Origin: Clostridium intestinale DSM 6191
Lineage (GTDB): Bacteria > Bacillota > Clostridia > Clostridiales > Clostridiaceae
Reading direction: 5' to 3'
Length of the DNA: 64,000 bases
NCBI RefSeq assembly: GCF_900130055.1
Contig: NZ_FQXU01000003.1
Span: 89,627-153,626, forward strand
In this document: positions 29,700 through 38,250 of the stretch, in pieces
How positions within the stretch are numbered: position 1 is the stretch's first letter
Layout of the letters: every line of letters starts with the position of its first letter
Position numbers and translations under genes: made by a program
The notes under the pieces: generated by a model
What the model was told of the DNA's origin: nothing
Seen by the model: only the letters and a program-made list of their open reading frames with translations
The model's database searches: none

Positions 29700-29725
29700 T
29701 TACAGACTGTATTTGTCTTTAATTA
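29700..29725 (-). promoter_or_regulatory. Shared motif upstream of the Rrf2 gene
   Basis: TTACAGACTGTATTTGTCTT (29700-29719), continuing TAATTA, is the second copy of the motif at 29221-29246. It contains AGAC and GTCT half-sites on opposite strands. Autoregulation is inferred. Confidence 0.65.
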
Positions 29726-29835
29726 TAAATTGGAGATTTTATCTTGTCAATAGGTATATTTTTATTAATTGTAAAAGAATTAATTGGGCAAATTAAAAGA
29801 TGAGTAATATAGAAAACATTTAAGAGGTGAATAGA

Positions 29836-29985
29836 ATGAGTACAAAATATAAAAATACAAAAAAGAAAATGGCGTCTTTAGGTCTTAAAAAAAGTGAAAA
29901 TGGAGATTATGTTTATATTGATCCAAATGATACTACATCAGAGTTTGTACCAGTAAGAAATAGAAATAAGGAGAAGGATAAATAG
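29836..29985 (+). CDS. Small basic protein, 49 aa
   Basis: A 49-codon gene starts at ATG 29836 after AAGAGGTGA. The product is highly charged: MSTKYKNTKKKMASLGLKK, then a short strand ENGDYVYIDPND, then TTSEFVPVRNRNKEKDK. It has no membrane helix or known domain. The last 19 codons recur as a fragment at 14858-14917 with one substitution. Conservation of the reading frame in that fragment supports real coding. It lies 235 bp upstream of the XRE-membrane protein; that gap (29986-30220) shows nothing recognisable. Confidence 0.65.
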   Translation: MSTKYKNTKKKMASLGLKKSENGDYVYIDPNDTTSEFVPVRNRNKEKDK

Positions 29986-30220
29986 TTATATGACAGAATG
30001 TATTGTAACTGGAATGGTATATTTTATGGTAAAATTAAAAAGGAATCTTAAGTATAAATAAAGAAGGCTTTATTAAGCTTAGTGGAATGTTGGAGTAAAA
30101 AGTTGGTGGCATTTTTAAGGTGTCAAATCTTTTTGACATCTGAAAATAAGCCAATGTAAAGCACTTTTGATTGTGATAATTTATTTAAGATCTTAGACTG
30201 AAGTTGCAGGAGGACATTTT

Positions 30221-30802
30221 ATGGAGATTGGAAAACAAATAAAAAAATATAGGAATGAGATTGGGATTTCGCAGGATGAATTAGCTGAAAAGATTTTTGT
30301 ATCTCGACAAACAATTTCAAGTTGGGAAAATAGTAAGAGTTATCCTGATCTTAGAAGTTTATTATTACTAGGTTCTCTTTTTGATGTCTCTCTTGACAAT
30401 TTAATCAAAGGAGATCTTGAAAAAATGAAAGAAAAGGTAAAGGAAGAAGACATTAAAAGATTTAAAAGTGAGGGGAATATTTTTACTATCCTCATGGTAG
30501 TTTTGATTTTAACTCCAGTTCCATTAGCAATGCTTTGGAATTTCGTTGGTTTAGGAATATATGGAGTGATTTTTATTATAACTATGTACTATGCCCTTAG
30601 AGTTGAAAAACTAAAAAAGAATTTTGACATTCAGACTTATAGAGAGATTCTTTACTTTGAAGAAGGTAAAAGTATGGATGAAATTGAAAAGAACCGTGAA
30701 TATGGGAAACGTCCATATCAAAAGTTTTTGTTAGCAGTGGGGGCAGGGGTGATTACTCTTGTTGTTGGAGTTGTTATAGCTATAGTGATTCGTGTATTAT
30801 AA
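30221..30802 (+). CDS. XRE-family regulator with C-terminal membrane helices
   Basis: Predicted 193-residue protein. Residues 5-60 form a classical XRE helix-turn-helix (IGISQDELAEKIFVSRQTIS, SWENSKSYPDLRSLLLLGSL). Three hydrophobic helices follow (about residues 88-105, 108-126, 169-191). Membrane-anchored XRE regulators of this type are common in Firmicutes and often control neighbouring transport or stress genes. The ATG follows AGGAGG. No target site is identified. Confidence 0.88.
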   Translation: MEIGKQIKKYRNEIGISQDELAEKIFVSRQTISSWENSKSYPDLRSLLLLGSLFDVSLDNLIKGDLEKMKEKVKEEDIKRFKSEGNIFTILMVVLILTPVPLAMLWNFVGLGIYGVIFIITMYYALRVEKLKKNFDIQTYREILYFEEGKSMDEIEKNREYGKRPYQKFLLAVGAGVITLVVGVVIAIVIRVL

Positions 30803-30822
30803 ATAAAGTATAAGTTTTAGAA

Positions 30823-30860
30823 TGGGGTGCTTTCTTGGAAGAGCGCTTCTTTTTTTATTT
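30823..30860 (+). terminator. Probable terminator of the XRE-membrane gene
   Basis: GTGCTTTC and GAGCGCTTC form an imperfect stem with a G-T pair and a bulge, followed by TTTTTTTATTT. The T-run is strong, but the stem is only moderate. Confidence 0.55.
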
Positions 30861-30962
30861 ATACGTAATTACTAGAACTATAACCCATATCTTATGTATA
30901 ATTAAGAAGATAAACTATTTGACAATAGTATTATTCAGTGAGTAAGTTAAATAGTAATTTTT
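30852..30962 (+). repeat. Leader repeat also found at 14954-15057
   Basis: ATACGTAATTACTAGAACTA and AGTATTATTCAGTGAGTAAG (beginning near 30861 and 30927) match the 14.95-kb copy in order and spacing, apart from about 10 extra bases in the middle (TATTTGACAAT). It forms the leader of the gene at 30979, so the 14.95-kb copy marks a lost paralogue. Confidence 0.8.
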
Positions 30963-30978
30963 ATAGGAGTAATGAGGA

Positions 30979-31446
30979 ATGAAGAAAGTCTTAATTAATA
31001 AATTAAACCAATTATATACTGGAGAATTGGCAAGCATAGTAGTTTTTTTGTCTATATACTATTGGAAATTCGAGGATTTTGTTCTTCCTGTATTCTATCC
31101 TTTACTAGTTTTATGTTTTATTCTTTTTCAGGGAGCTTTGTATTGGTTTATTTGTCTACAAAGGCTAAAAGGTAAATATATAAAAAATGTTGGGGGGAGT
31201 TTTTATGTTCTCAAGTATTTTAACTTAGCTCTCATCCTAGTATCTATACCAGTAATATTAATTGGTAATTATGATAATGTATTTCATATAATTGTAGGCT
31301 TTTTTCTTTTGTTATTTGCTATTGTAGAATGGATAAATTATTTTTTTGTTAGACTTTCATATAGAAATCCCAAAATACCAATTGATTTAATTAAACATAG
31401 AAAGTTGAAAAAGAGTAAGTTAGCTAAAGAAATTGCAGAACGGTAA
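30979..31446 (+). CDS. Hypothetical membrane protein, 155 aa
   Basis: Predicted 155-residue four-helix membrane protein (about residues 16-31, 37-60, 78-96, 102-124). It has a basic C-terminus (KHRKLKKSKLAKEIAER) that should lie in the cytosol. I have an impression of many similar clostridial proteins but no functional name. ATG 30979 follows TAGGAGTAA. It is preceded by a leader repeated at 14.95 kb. It is probably monocistronic or paired with the gene at 31518. Confidence 0.68.
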   Translation: MKKVLINKLNQLYTGELASIVVFLSIYYWKFEDFVLPVFYPLLVLCFILFQGALYWFICLQRLKGKYIKNVGGSFYVLKYFNLALILVSIPVILIGNYDNVFHIIVGFFLLLFAIVEWINYFFVRLSYRNPKIPIDLIKHRKLKKSKLAKEIAER

Positions 31447-31517
31447 ATTTCAATTTGAAAGTGAGATATAGTAAAATATTTTAACTAGAGTATTTTAAAA
31501 TTAAAAAGGGGATATTT

Positions 31518-31934
31518 ATGAATAAGAAAAAGTGGATTTTTATAGTCATTATAATGGGGGTAGCGCTTCTGTTTTATTATATTAACACAAAACCTAATTA
31601 TAAAATTTCAAGGGGAAATGTTAAGGATATATATTGCAAGTATTCTGATAAAAATGGATATTATTCTATTAAAGTTAGTGATTCAGATAAAGAGATGATA
31701 ATAGATGAAGTAAGTAAAATGAGAAAAAAGAGTGTAAGTGGAGACATAGTTACTCTAAATTATAGTTTTGTTATTGAACTTACGAGTGGGGAAACTTTAT
31801 CTTTCCATGCAAATACAAAAAATATCATAAAGTTATATTCCAAAGATGGAAAGTCTATTTTAAATATAAAAGCTCCTAAAACTTATGAGTTTATAAAAAG
31901 ATTTACTGATGAAAATAATATTGAGAGATATTGA
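31518..31934 (+). CDS. Hypothetical membrane-anchored protein, 138 aa
   Basis: Predicted 138-residue protein with an N-terminal hydrophobic helix (KWIFIVIIMGVALLFYYI) and an extracellular domain of alternating strands (KDIYCKYSDKNGYYSIKVSD, VTLNYSFVIELTSGETLSFH, LNIKAPKTYEFIKRF). It has no lipobox. It starts at ATG 31518 behind AAAGGGGAT. The 3' end and terminator of this gene occur as a truncated second copy at 13509-13640. Confidence 0.66.
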   Translation: MNKKKWIFIVIIMGVALLFYYINTKPNYKISRGNVKDIYCKYSDKNGYYSIKVSDSDKEMIIDEVSKMRKKSVSGDIVTLNYSFVIELTSGETLSFHANTKNIIKLYSKDGKSILNIKAPKTYEFIKRFTDENNIERY

Positions 31935-31977
31935 AGAACTTAAAGTTTTTTGTAAATAATAACATTTTATAATATCA

Positions 31978-32011
31978 CTCTGCCATAAACAGATAAAAGT
32001 TTATGGCATAG
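31978..32011 (+). terminator. Terminator of the gene at 31518
   Basis: CTCTGCCATAAAC (31978-31990) and GTTTATGGCATAG (31999-32011) pair with one mismatch, followed by CTTTTTTTATTT. A decayed version is present at about 13593-13636. Confidence 0.9.
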
Positions 32012-32127
32012 CTTTTTTTATTTAGGAAAATAGGCATAAAGAATCTAATGAAACTTCATAAATAAATGTTATATTTTATCAATTTTTAGAAATACTAAAT
32101 ATATAATTTTCTATGGGAGGCGATTTT

Positions 32128-32616
32128 TTGAAACGTAGGAAAGATTTTGTAGGGATGATGGTTTTTGATGTTGGGGGAAAGAAAATAGGAACTGTAACTG
32201 ATATATATATAGATTTTTATAAGGGAATAGTTAAGGGTTTTAAGATTTCAGCTTTTAGTTTATTTAAGAAAAAGCAGTTTATAGCTGTTGAGGATATTTT
32301 ATCTTTAAATGAGGTTATAGTAACAGCTAAAACAACCTCTGAAGAAGGCATAGCTTTTTTAGATATTAAGGATATGGAGGTAATAAGTAACGAGGGAAAT
32401 ATTTTAGGTGTAGTTGAGGATGTTCTTATTAATTTATTGAATTATTCGATTAAAGGTATGATTGTTGCCTCAGGGATTTTTGATAAAATATATAAGGGAA
32501 AAAGAGTTTTGCTTATAAATAACAGCATACTTGGTGAAAAAGAAATATTATATTATGAGGATCAAAGGATATCATTTAAGTCCCTTCCACACAATTTGGT
32601 GATGTCTAATGAATAG
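32128..32616 (+). CDS. PRC-barrel domain protein
   Basis: Predicted 162-residue protein with two PRC-barrel-like halves: FVGMMVFDVGGKKIGTVTDI (about residues 7-26) and AFLDIKDMEVISNEGNILGV with VEDVLINLLNYSIKGMIV (about 78-115). PRC barrels bind RNA-processing or photosynthetic partners in other families; here the partner is unknown. GGGAGG at 32115-32120 favours TTG 32128 as start over an in-frame ATG at 32113 that overlaps it. Its end overlaps the AI-2E transporter gene by 8 bp, so the two are co-translated. Confidence 0.78.
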   Translation: MKRRKDFVGMMVFDVGGKKIGTVTDIYIDFYKGIVKGFKISAFSLFKKKQFIAVEDILSLNEVIVTAKTTSEEGIAFLDIKDMEVISNEGNILGVVEDVLINLLNYSIKGMIVASGIFDKIYKGKRVLLINNSILGEKEILYYEDQRISFKSLPHNLVMSNE

Positions 32617-33637
32617 AAGTTATGTGGTGAAGTGGGGCAAAAGAATTGGAATATTACTTTTATTATTAGCTATTATATTCATAATAAACAAAAGCTCTAT
32701 TATAAGAGAGCTAGTAGGTGTGGTTTTTACATCATTTATAATAGCTTATAGTTTAAAACCTGTTAAAAATTCTATAGTAAGTAAATTTAAGTTTAACGAG
32801 AGGTTAGTTTCTGCTTTATTAGTAGTTGCTATATTAGGCACTGTTGTTTTAACTTTTGCTTTATTAATACCAACATTATTTAAGGAAACTTTGGATATAG
32901 AAAATATTTTAAATGGATTTACTGAATTAATAGACTCTGTTCTTAATAAACTTAGAAGTTATAATATAGGTGTTGTGGATGTGATTTATGAGCAGACTAG
33001 CGAAAAGCTAAATGTTTGGCTTATTGATACTTCTTATAGATTTTTTGATACCCTTATAGCTTTGTGGGAGAATATGATATCCTTGGCTATAATTCCTGTT
33101 GTAACTTATTATTTTCTAGCGGATGGGAAAACTCTTGGCAGTAAGTTTTTATTGGTTCTTCCAACTGAAAAAAGAAGTGTTGTTAAACTTATTGGTAAGG
33201 ATATAGATAAACTTTTAGGTAAATATATATTTTCTCAGCTTCTATTGTCACTTATTATAATAGTTTTAACCTTTATAGGTTTACTTGTAATAGGGATTAA
33301 ATTTCCTTTATGGCTCTCTATTTTAAATGGAATATTTAATATAATTCCTTACTTTGGGCCTATAATAGGGCTAGTTCCAGCTCTTTTAATAGCTTTTTTA
33401 ACTTCTCCATCTAAGGCTATTGCAGTTGCTATATTATATTTTGTAATACAACAGTTAGAAGGGGATCTTATAGCTCCTAAGGTTACAGGAGAATCTATTA
33501 GTATGCATCCTATTTGTATTATATTATTGCTTTTGATTGGGGAAAAATTAGGAGGGATATTTGGGATGGTTTTGGCTGTTCCTATAGGTGTCATGGTTAA
33601 GGTTATATATGAGGATATAAATTATTATTTATTTTAG
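32609..33637 (+). CDS. AI-2E family transporter (UPF0118)
   Basis: Predicted 342-residue membrane protein with about eight helices. The family pattern is clear: an N-terminal pair of helices, a long soluble segment (about residues 95-150), then PVVTYYFLADG, LGKYIFSQLLLSLIII, LNGIFNIIPYFGPIIGLVPA and LEGDLIAPKVTGESISMHP. Members export AI-2, act as Na+/H+ antiporters, or have unknown substrates; the role cannot be fixed here. It starts inside the preceding gene (8-bp overlap). Confidence 0.92.
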   Translation: MNRSYVVKWGKRIGILLLLLAIIFIINKSSIIRELVGVVFTSFIIAYSLKPVKNSIVSKFKFNERLVSALLVVAILGTVVLTFALLIPTLFKETLDIENILNGFTELIDSVLNKLRSYNIGVVDVIYEQTSEKLNVWLIDTSYRFFDTLIALWENMISLAIIPVVTYYFLADGKTLGSKFLLVLPTEKRSVVKLIGKDIDKLLGKYIFSQLLLSLIIIVLTFIGLLVIGIKFPLWLSILNGIFNIIPYFGPIIGLVPALLIAFLTSPSKAIAVAILYFVIQQLEGDLIAPKVTGESISMHPICIILLLLIGEKLGGIFGMVLAVPIGVMVKVIYEDINYYLF

Positions 33638-33668
33638 ATATATTAGTTATGACTAAAGGTGATAAATA

Positions 33669-33697
33669 TTGACAAAATTATTTGCGTATCCTATAAT
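33669..33697 (+). promoter_or_regulatory. Promoter of the alaS T-box transcript
   Basis: TTGACA (33669-33674), a 17-bp spacer and TATAAT (33692-33697) form a consensus vegetative promoter upstream of the T-box leader. Confidence 0.93.
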
Positions 33698-33703
33698 TCA
33701 AAT

Positions 33704-33925
33704 ATATATTTGTGTTTGGCTGTGAAGAGAATGAGTAGATTTAATTAATGTATCTAGAGATGAAGTGGCTGGTGAAAACTTCGTACATATTAAATTGAAG
33801 CTGTCTTGGAGCTGATTTTCTTGAGTGATGCTATTATTATAGCATAATTAGGGTGGTACCGCGGAAGTTATGTCTTTCGTCCCTTGTTTAGGGATGAAGG
33901 GCTTTTTATTTTAATTTTTTTTATT
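33704..33925 (+). ncRNA. T-box leader riboswitch of alaS
   Basis: The T-box sequence AGGGTGGTACCGCG is at 33850-33863. Upstream is a structured stem I region with GCT triplets at 33800-33802 and 33811-33813 as candidate alanine specifiers. The downstream terminator is a 13-bp stem (33872-33884 with 33890-33902) followed by TTTTTATTTT. Uncharged tRNA-Ala binding should favour the antiterminator and raise alaS expression. Which GCT is the specifier was not resolved. Confidence 0.92.
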
Positions 33926-33941
33926 GTTGGAGGTAAAATAT

Positions 33942-36581
33942 ATGAAATTCATGGGAGCAAATGAGCTTAGAGAAGCATATTTAAGTTTTTTTGAAGGTAA
34001 AGAACATTTAAGGCTTGAGAGTTTTTCTCTTGTACCTAAAAATGATAAAAGTTTATTATTAATTAATGCGGGTATGGCGCCATTAAAGCCTTATTTTACA
34101 GGACTTCAAGAGCCACCTAAAAACAGAGTAACAACTTGTCAAAAGTGTATAAGAACTGGTGATATTGAAAACGTAGGGAAAACTTCAAGACATGGTACTT
34201 TTTTTGAGATGCTTGGAAACTTTTCTTTTGGTGATTACTTTAAGGAAGAGATCATTCCTTGGGCTTGGGAATTTATAACTGAAACTTTACAAATTCCTAA
34301 AGATAAGCTTTATGTAACTATATATTTAGAAGATGATGAAGCTTTTGATATTTGGACTTCAAAAACAGATGTAGATCCAAGTAGAATTTTTAGATTAGGT
34401 AAGGATGATAACTTCTGGGAAATTGGAGTTGGACCTTGTGGACCTTGTACAGAAATTCACTTTGACAGAGGAGAAGGTAAGGTTGAGTCTGTTGAAGAAT
34501 TCCTAAAGGCTGCTGATGATGATAGAATAGTTGAGTTTTGGAACCTTGTGTTTACTCAATTTGATAAGGATGAACAAGGAGTTTACAACAAACTTGCAAA
34601 ACCTAATATAGATACTGGAATGGGTCTTGAAAGAATAGCTACAATAATGCAAGGGGTAAATAATATTTTTGAAATAGATACAGTAAGAAGCATACTTAAC
34701 AAGGTATGTGAGGTTACAAATTCAAAATACGGTGAGGACCCTAACAAAGATATATCTTTAAGAATAATTACTGACCATCTTAAGAGTGTTGCTATCTTAA
34801 TTTCTGATGGAGTTTTACCTTCAAATGAAGGAAGAGGTTATGTTTTAAGAAGATTATTAAGAAGAGCTGCAAGACATGGAAGATTGTTAGGAGCTAAGGA
34901 TATATTCCTTATAGATATAGTTGATGTTGTTATTGAGAACTATGGAAAAGCTTATTCTAATTTAGTTGAAAAGAAAGATTATATAAAGAAAATCATTTTA
35001 TTAGAAGAGCAAAGATTTAATGAAACTATAGATTCTGGTATGGATATATTAAAGTCTTATATAGAAGAAATGGAGAAGGCTTCTGAAACTGTATTAGTTG
35101 GAGAAAAAGCTTTCAAATTATATGATACTTTTGGATTCCCACTAGAACTTACTATGGAAATATTAGAGGAAAAAGGTTTATCTTTAGATTTAGAAGGTTT
35201 TAATAAGTCTATGGAGCATCAAAGAACATCTGCTAGAGAAGCAAGAGGGGAAAGTACTTACATGGGTACTGATGATAAACCTATCAATAAATTAGATGCT
35301 TATATAGAAACTGAATTCTTAGGATATTCAAAACTTGAACTTAAATCAGAAGTGGTTGCATTAGCTGATAGTAGTGATTTAAAAGAAAAGCTATCTGAAG
35401 GAGATAAGGGTTATATAGTTACTTCTAATACTCCGTTTTATGCAGAAATGGGAGGTCAAGTAGGAGACACTGGTGTTATTTATAATGATAATTTTAATGC
35501 AGAAGTTTATGACACTAAGAAAAATGTTTCTGGAAAGACAATCCACTACGTTACTGTAGTTCAAGGTGAAGTTTCAGTTAATGAAGAAGTAACACTTAAG
35601 GTAGATAGAGTAAGAAGAAGCAGCATAGGTAAAAACCATACTGCAACTCATATGCTTCATGAAGCTTTAAGAGAGATACTAGGAGAACATGTATCTCAAT
35701 CTGGATCTTATGTTGATGCTGAAAGATTAAGATTTGACTTTACACACTTCCAAGGATTAACTAGAGAAGAGCTTGACAAGGTTGAGGATTTAGTTAATGA
35801 AAAAATAATGGAAGTATTTGATGTTGATACTGATGTTATGACTATGGATGAAGCAAAATCTTCTGGAGCTATGGCTTTATTTGATGATAAATATGGTGAT
35901 AAAGTTAGAGTGGTTTCTGTTGGGGAATTCTCAAAAGAACTATGTGGAGGAACCCATGTTAGAAATTCAGGAGAGATTGGATTATTTAAGATAGTTTCTG
36001 AAGCTGGGGTTGCAGCTGGAGTAAGAAGAATAGAAGCTTTAACTGGATTTAATGCTTTAAGATATATGGAAGAAAAACAAAATCTATTAAAAGAAGCTTG
36101 TGGAATATTAAAATGCAGCGAAAAAGAAGTTATAAAAAAAATTAATACAACAACTCAAGAGCTTAAGGAAAAGGATAAAGAGATTCAAGAGCTAAAGAGT
36201 AAATTAGTTTCTGGAATTGAAGATGAAATATTAGGAGCTAAAAAATTAATTAACGATGTAGAAGTTGTTGCTTATGTAGTTTCAGATGTTGATGCGAATT
36301 CTTTAAGAGATCTTGCTGATAAGGTAAGAAATAAATTAGATCTTGGAGTAGTTGTTTTAGGTAGCGTTTTAGGAGATAAGGTTAACTTTGTATCTATGGC
36401 TACTAAAAATGCATTACCAAAAGGCGTACATTGTGGTAAAATCATTAAAGAAGTTGCTACTGTAGCTGGTGGTGGCGGTGGTGGAAGACCAGATATGGCG
36501 CAGGCTGGTGGTAAAGATCCGCTAAAAGTTAATGAAGCTATTGCCAAATCATATGAAGTGATTGAAAATTTGGTAAAATAG
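33942..36581 (+). CDS. alaS: Alanyl-tRNA synthetase
   Basis: Predicted 879-residue class II AlaRS charging tRNA-Ala. The catalytic core has the motif-2 region [14 protein letters not shown] and motif-3 TGMGLERI. The editing domain has [10 protein letters not shown] (the HxxxH zinc site) and CGGTHVRN. The C-terminal DHHA1-like end has [20 protein letters not shown] at 33929-33933 selects ATG 33942 rather than an in-frame TTG at 33924. It is controlled by the T-box leader. Both zinc motifs are complete, unlike the AlaX-like protein at 12285. Confidence 0.97.
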   Translation: MKFMGANELREAYLSFFEGKEHLRLESFSLVPKNDKSLLLINAGMAPLKPYFTGLQEPPKNRVTTCQKCIRTGDIENVGKTSRHGTFFEMLGNFSFGDYFKEEIIPWAWEFITETLQIPKDKLYVTIYLEDDEAFDIWTSKTDVDPSRIFRLGKDDNFWEIGVGPCGPCTEIHFDRGEGKVESVEEFLKAADDDRIVEFWNLVFTQFDKDEQGVYNKLAKPNIDTGMGLERIATIMQGVNNIFEIDTVRSILNKVCEVTNSKYGEDPNKDISLRIITDHLKSVAILISDGVLPSNEGRGYVLRRLLRRAARHGRLLGAKDIFLIDIVDVVIENYGKAYSNLVEKKDYIKKIILLEEQRFNETIDSGMDILKSYIEEMEKASETVLVGEKAFKLYDTFGFPLELTMEILEEKGLSLDLEGFNKSMEHQRTSAREARGESTYMGTDDKPINKLDAYIETEFLGYSKLELKSEVVALADSSDLKEKLSEGDKGYIVTSNTPFYAEMGGQVGDTGVIYNDNFNAEVYDTKKNVSGKTIHYVTVVQGEVSVNEEVTLKVDRVRRSSIGKNHTATHMLHEALREILGEHVSQSGSYVDAERLRFDFTHFQGLTREELDKVEDLVNEKIMEVFDVDTDVMTMDEAKSSGAMALFDDKYGDKVRVVSVGEFSKELCGGTHVRNSGEIGLFKIVSEAGVAAGVRRIEALTGFNALRYMEEKQNLLKEACGILKCSEKEVIKKINTTTQELKEKDKEIQELKSKLVSGIEDEILGAKKLINDVEVVAYVVSDVDANSLRDLADKVRNKLDLGVVVLGSVLGDKVNFVSMATKNALPKGVHCGKIIKEVATVAGGGGGGRPDMAQAGGKDPLKVNEAIAKSYEVIENLVK

Positions 36582-36650
36582 TGTACATTTTTAATATATT
36601 AAGTTATAATAAACTTAGATAATGGGTATATTTATTAATATGTTAATGTA

Positions 36651-36694
36651 ATATTGTGCGAAGGGATGGTGAAGCTGCCTTTTAGCAGCGAATT
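36651..36694 (+). promoter_or_regulatory. Hairpin-bridged ribosome binding site of ireB
   Basis: The only purine-rich ribosome site is AAGGGATGG at 36661-36669, 25 bases from ATG 36695, too far for normal initiation. GCTGC (36674-36678) and GCAGC (36685-36689) form a hairpin between them. With the hairpin folded, the effective spacing is about 9 bases. This is inferred from sequence. Confidence 0.5.
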
Positions 36695-36952
36695 ATGAAC
36701 GACAATATACAAAATACTATGATGTTTGATAGAAATAGAGATAAAAAAGATTTAACAAAGGCAATGCTGACAGAAGTTTATGATTCACTTATTGAGAAAG
36801 GATATAATCCTGTGAATCAATTAGTAGGCTACTTGATTTCCGGAGATCCAACATATATTACTAACTACAATGGAGCTAGAGCTCTAGTGAGAAAACTAGA
36901 AAGAGATGAGATTCTAGAAGAAGTAATAAAATCCTATCTAGGAATAGAGTAA
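36695..36952 (+). CDS. ireB: IreB family regulatory phosphoprotein
   Basis: Predicted 85-residue IreB/YrzL (UPF0297) protein. The conserved core [20 protein letters not shown], then [20 protein letters not shown] with [15 protein letters not shown], is intact. In enterococci IreB is a substrate of the PASTA kinase IreK and a negative regulator of cephalosporin resistance. The N-terminal threonine region (residues about 1-20) where phosphorylation occurs there is partly present (NTMMFD). It lies directly upstream of ruvX and a DUF1292 gene, the standard Firmicute order. Confidence 0.95.
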   Translation: MNDNIQNTMMFDRNRDKKDLTKAMLTEVYDSLIEKGYNPVNQLVGYLISGDPTYITNYNGARALVRKLERDEILEEVIKSYLGIE

Positions 36953-36974
36953 AGAGTGCCTTCGGGTGCTCTTT
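36951..36974 (+). terminator. Hairpin with TTCG loop between ireB and ruvX
   Basis: AAAGAGTGCC-TTCG-GGTGCTCTTT is a 10-bp stem (two G-T pairs) closed by a stable TTCG tetraloop, overlapping the ireB stop codon. No long T-run follows, so it may act as an attenuator or an mRNA-stability element rather than a full terminator. Confidence 0.65.
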
Positions 36975-36998
36975 ATTGTTAATTGAGGAGTATATATA

Positions 36999-37412
36999 AT
37001 GCGTATTTTAGGTTTAGATTTAGGAACTAAAACTATAGGAGTTGCTGTAAGCGATCCTTTAGGGTTTACTGCACAAGGGATTACTACTGTAAAAAGGAAG
37101 AATTTTAATAGCGATATTGAAGAAATAAAAAGGATATATGATGAGTATTCTGTACAAACTATAGTGATAGGACTACCAAAAAATATGAATGGAACTATAG
37201 GAGAAGCAGGAGAGAGAACATATAAATTTTGCGAAAAGTTAAAGGCTGCTTTTAATCCTGAAATTGTGTATTGGGATGAAAGACTTACAACTGTTGCTGC
37301 TCATAGAGCTATGTTAGAAGCCGACTTATCAAGAGAAAAAAGAAAAAAAATAGTGGATAAAATAGCTGCAACCTTTATCTTACAGGGCTATTTAGATAGA
37401 AAATCTAGATAG
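36999..37412 (+). CDS. ruvX: Holliday junction resolvase-like RuvX/YqgF
   Basis: Predicted 137-residue RNase-H-fold protein. [19 protein letters not shown] at the N-terminus supplies the first catalytic Asp, [12 protein letters not shown] the central Glu/loop region, and [11 protein letters not shown] the conserved DERxT motif. YqgF-type proteins act in 16S rRNA 5'-end processing and possibly junction cleavage. The length is normal. ATG 36999 follows GAGGAG. Confidence 0.95.
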   Translation: MRILGLDLGTKTIGVAVSDPLGFTAQGITTVKRKNFNSDIEEIKRIYDEYSVQTIVIGLPKNMNGTIGEAGERTYKFCEKLKAAFNPEIVYWDERLTTVAAHRAMLEADLSREKRKKIVDKIAATFILQGYLDRKSR

Positions 37413-37459
37413 GGTTAAGGCTTAATATATAATTTTAAAATATTTAAAGGAGTGTTTTT

Positions 37460-37711
37460 ATGGAAAACGAAGTTGATAAAATTACCTTATTAGATGAGGA
37501 CGGAGAAGAAAAAGAATTTGATGTTGTGACAAAACTTGATATTGAAGAAAATGAATATGTAATAGTTATTCCTTCAGATGGGGATGAAGAAGAAGCTGTT
37601 GCGTTAAAAATTGTTAAAGATGAAGATGGAAACGAGGTTCTTGTAAGCATAGAAGACGAAAATGAATTTGAGATGGTTGCAGAAGCTTATGAAACGTTAT
37701 TTAGTGAGTAA
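37460..37711 (+). CDS. DUF1292 family protein
   Basis: Predicted 83-residue acidic protein. ITLLDEDGEEKEFDVVTKLDIEENEYVIV and the EEEAVALKIVKDEDGNEVLV pattern are typical of DUF1292 (YrzB-like), a small conserved Firmicute family of unknown function found next to ireB and ruvX. No active site is seen. It is followed 23 bp later by fur. Confidence 0.93.
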   Translation: MENEVDKITLLDEDGEEKEFDVVTKLDIEENEYVIVIPSDGDEEEAVALKIVKDEDGNEVLVSIEDENEFEMVAEAYETLFSE

Positions 37712-37734
37712 TTTATAGAAGAGAGGGTAATTTT

Positions 37735-38187
37735 ATGCCATATTTAAATGAGGAAGAAGTAAATTCTTTAAAGGAAGATTTTAAGAAAAAAGGGTATAAG
37801 CTGACACCTCAAAGAAGAGCGATTGTAAACTCTATAATCAAAAATGAGGGTAAGCATTTAACTGCTGAGGAAATTTATGATGAGGTAAAGAGAGATTGTC
37901 CAGAGATCGGGCTAGCTACGGTTTATAGAACCATACTTTTACTTGAAGATTTAGGTATAATATATAAATTGGATTTAGATGATGGTTGTGCTAGATTCGA
38001 ATTAGCTCATGAGGGCGAAAATCATAGACATCACCACTTAGTATGTAACGTTTGTGGTGGGGTTATAGAAGTGGAAGACGATTTATTAGATGAAATTGAA
38101 CAAAAGATTCAAAATTCTTATAACTTTGCGATAACGGATCACTCAGTTAAGTTTTTTGGAGTTTGTGATAAATGTAGAGACAAATAA
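37735..38187 (+). CDS. fur: Fur family metal-dependent regulator
   Basis: Predicted 150-residue Fur/PerR-type repressor. The winged helix spans residues about 15-80 (YKLTPQRRAIVNSI, HLTAEEIYDEVK, GLATVYRTILLLEDLGI). The regulatory site has ENHRHHHLVC, and the structural zinc site uses CNVC (about residues 102-105) and CDKC (about 144-147). The sequence does not cleanly separate Fur from PerR or Zur; linkage with the ireB-ruvX block is the usual place for the clostridial Fur. ATG 37735 follows GAGAGGG. Confidence 0.93.
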   Translation: MPYLNEEEVNSLKEDFKKKGYKLTPQRRAIVNSIIKNEGKHLTAEEIYDEVKRDCPEIGLATVYRTILLLEDLGIIYKLDLDDGCARFELAHEGENHRHHHLVCNVCGGVIEVEDDLLDEIEQKIQNSYNFAITDHSVKFFGVCDKCRDK

Positions 38188-38250
38188 ATAAAGGTATCCT
38201 CTCGATTGAGATGACATCCTTTGTAGACACCTATAAGAAGGAGGGGAAAT

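Noticed and set aside
29221-29725. A classical Fe-S Rrf2 (IscR/NsrR) regulator
   Set aside because: Only two cysteines are present in the effector region and no isc, suf or NO-detoxification genes are adjacent, so the specific name was not used.
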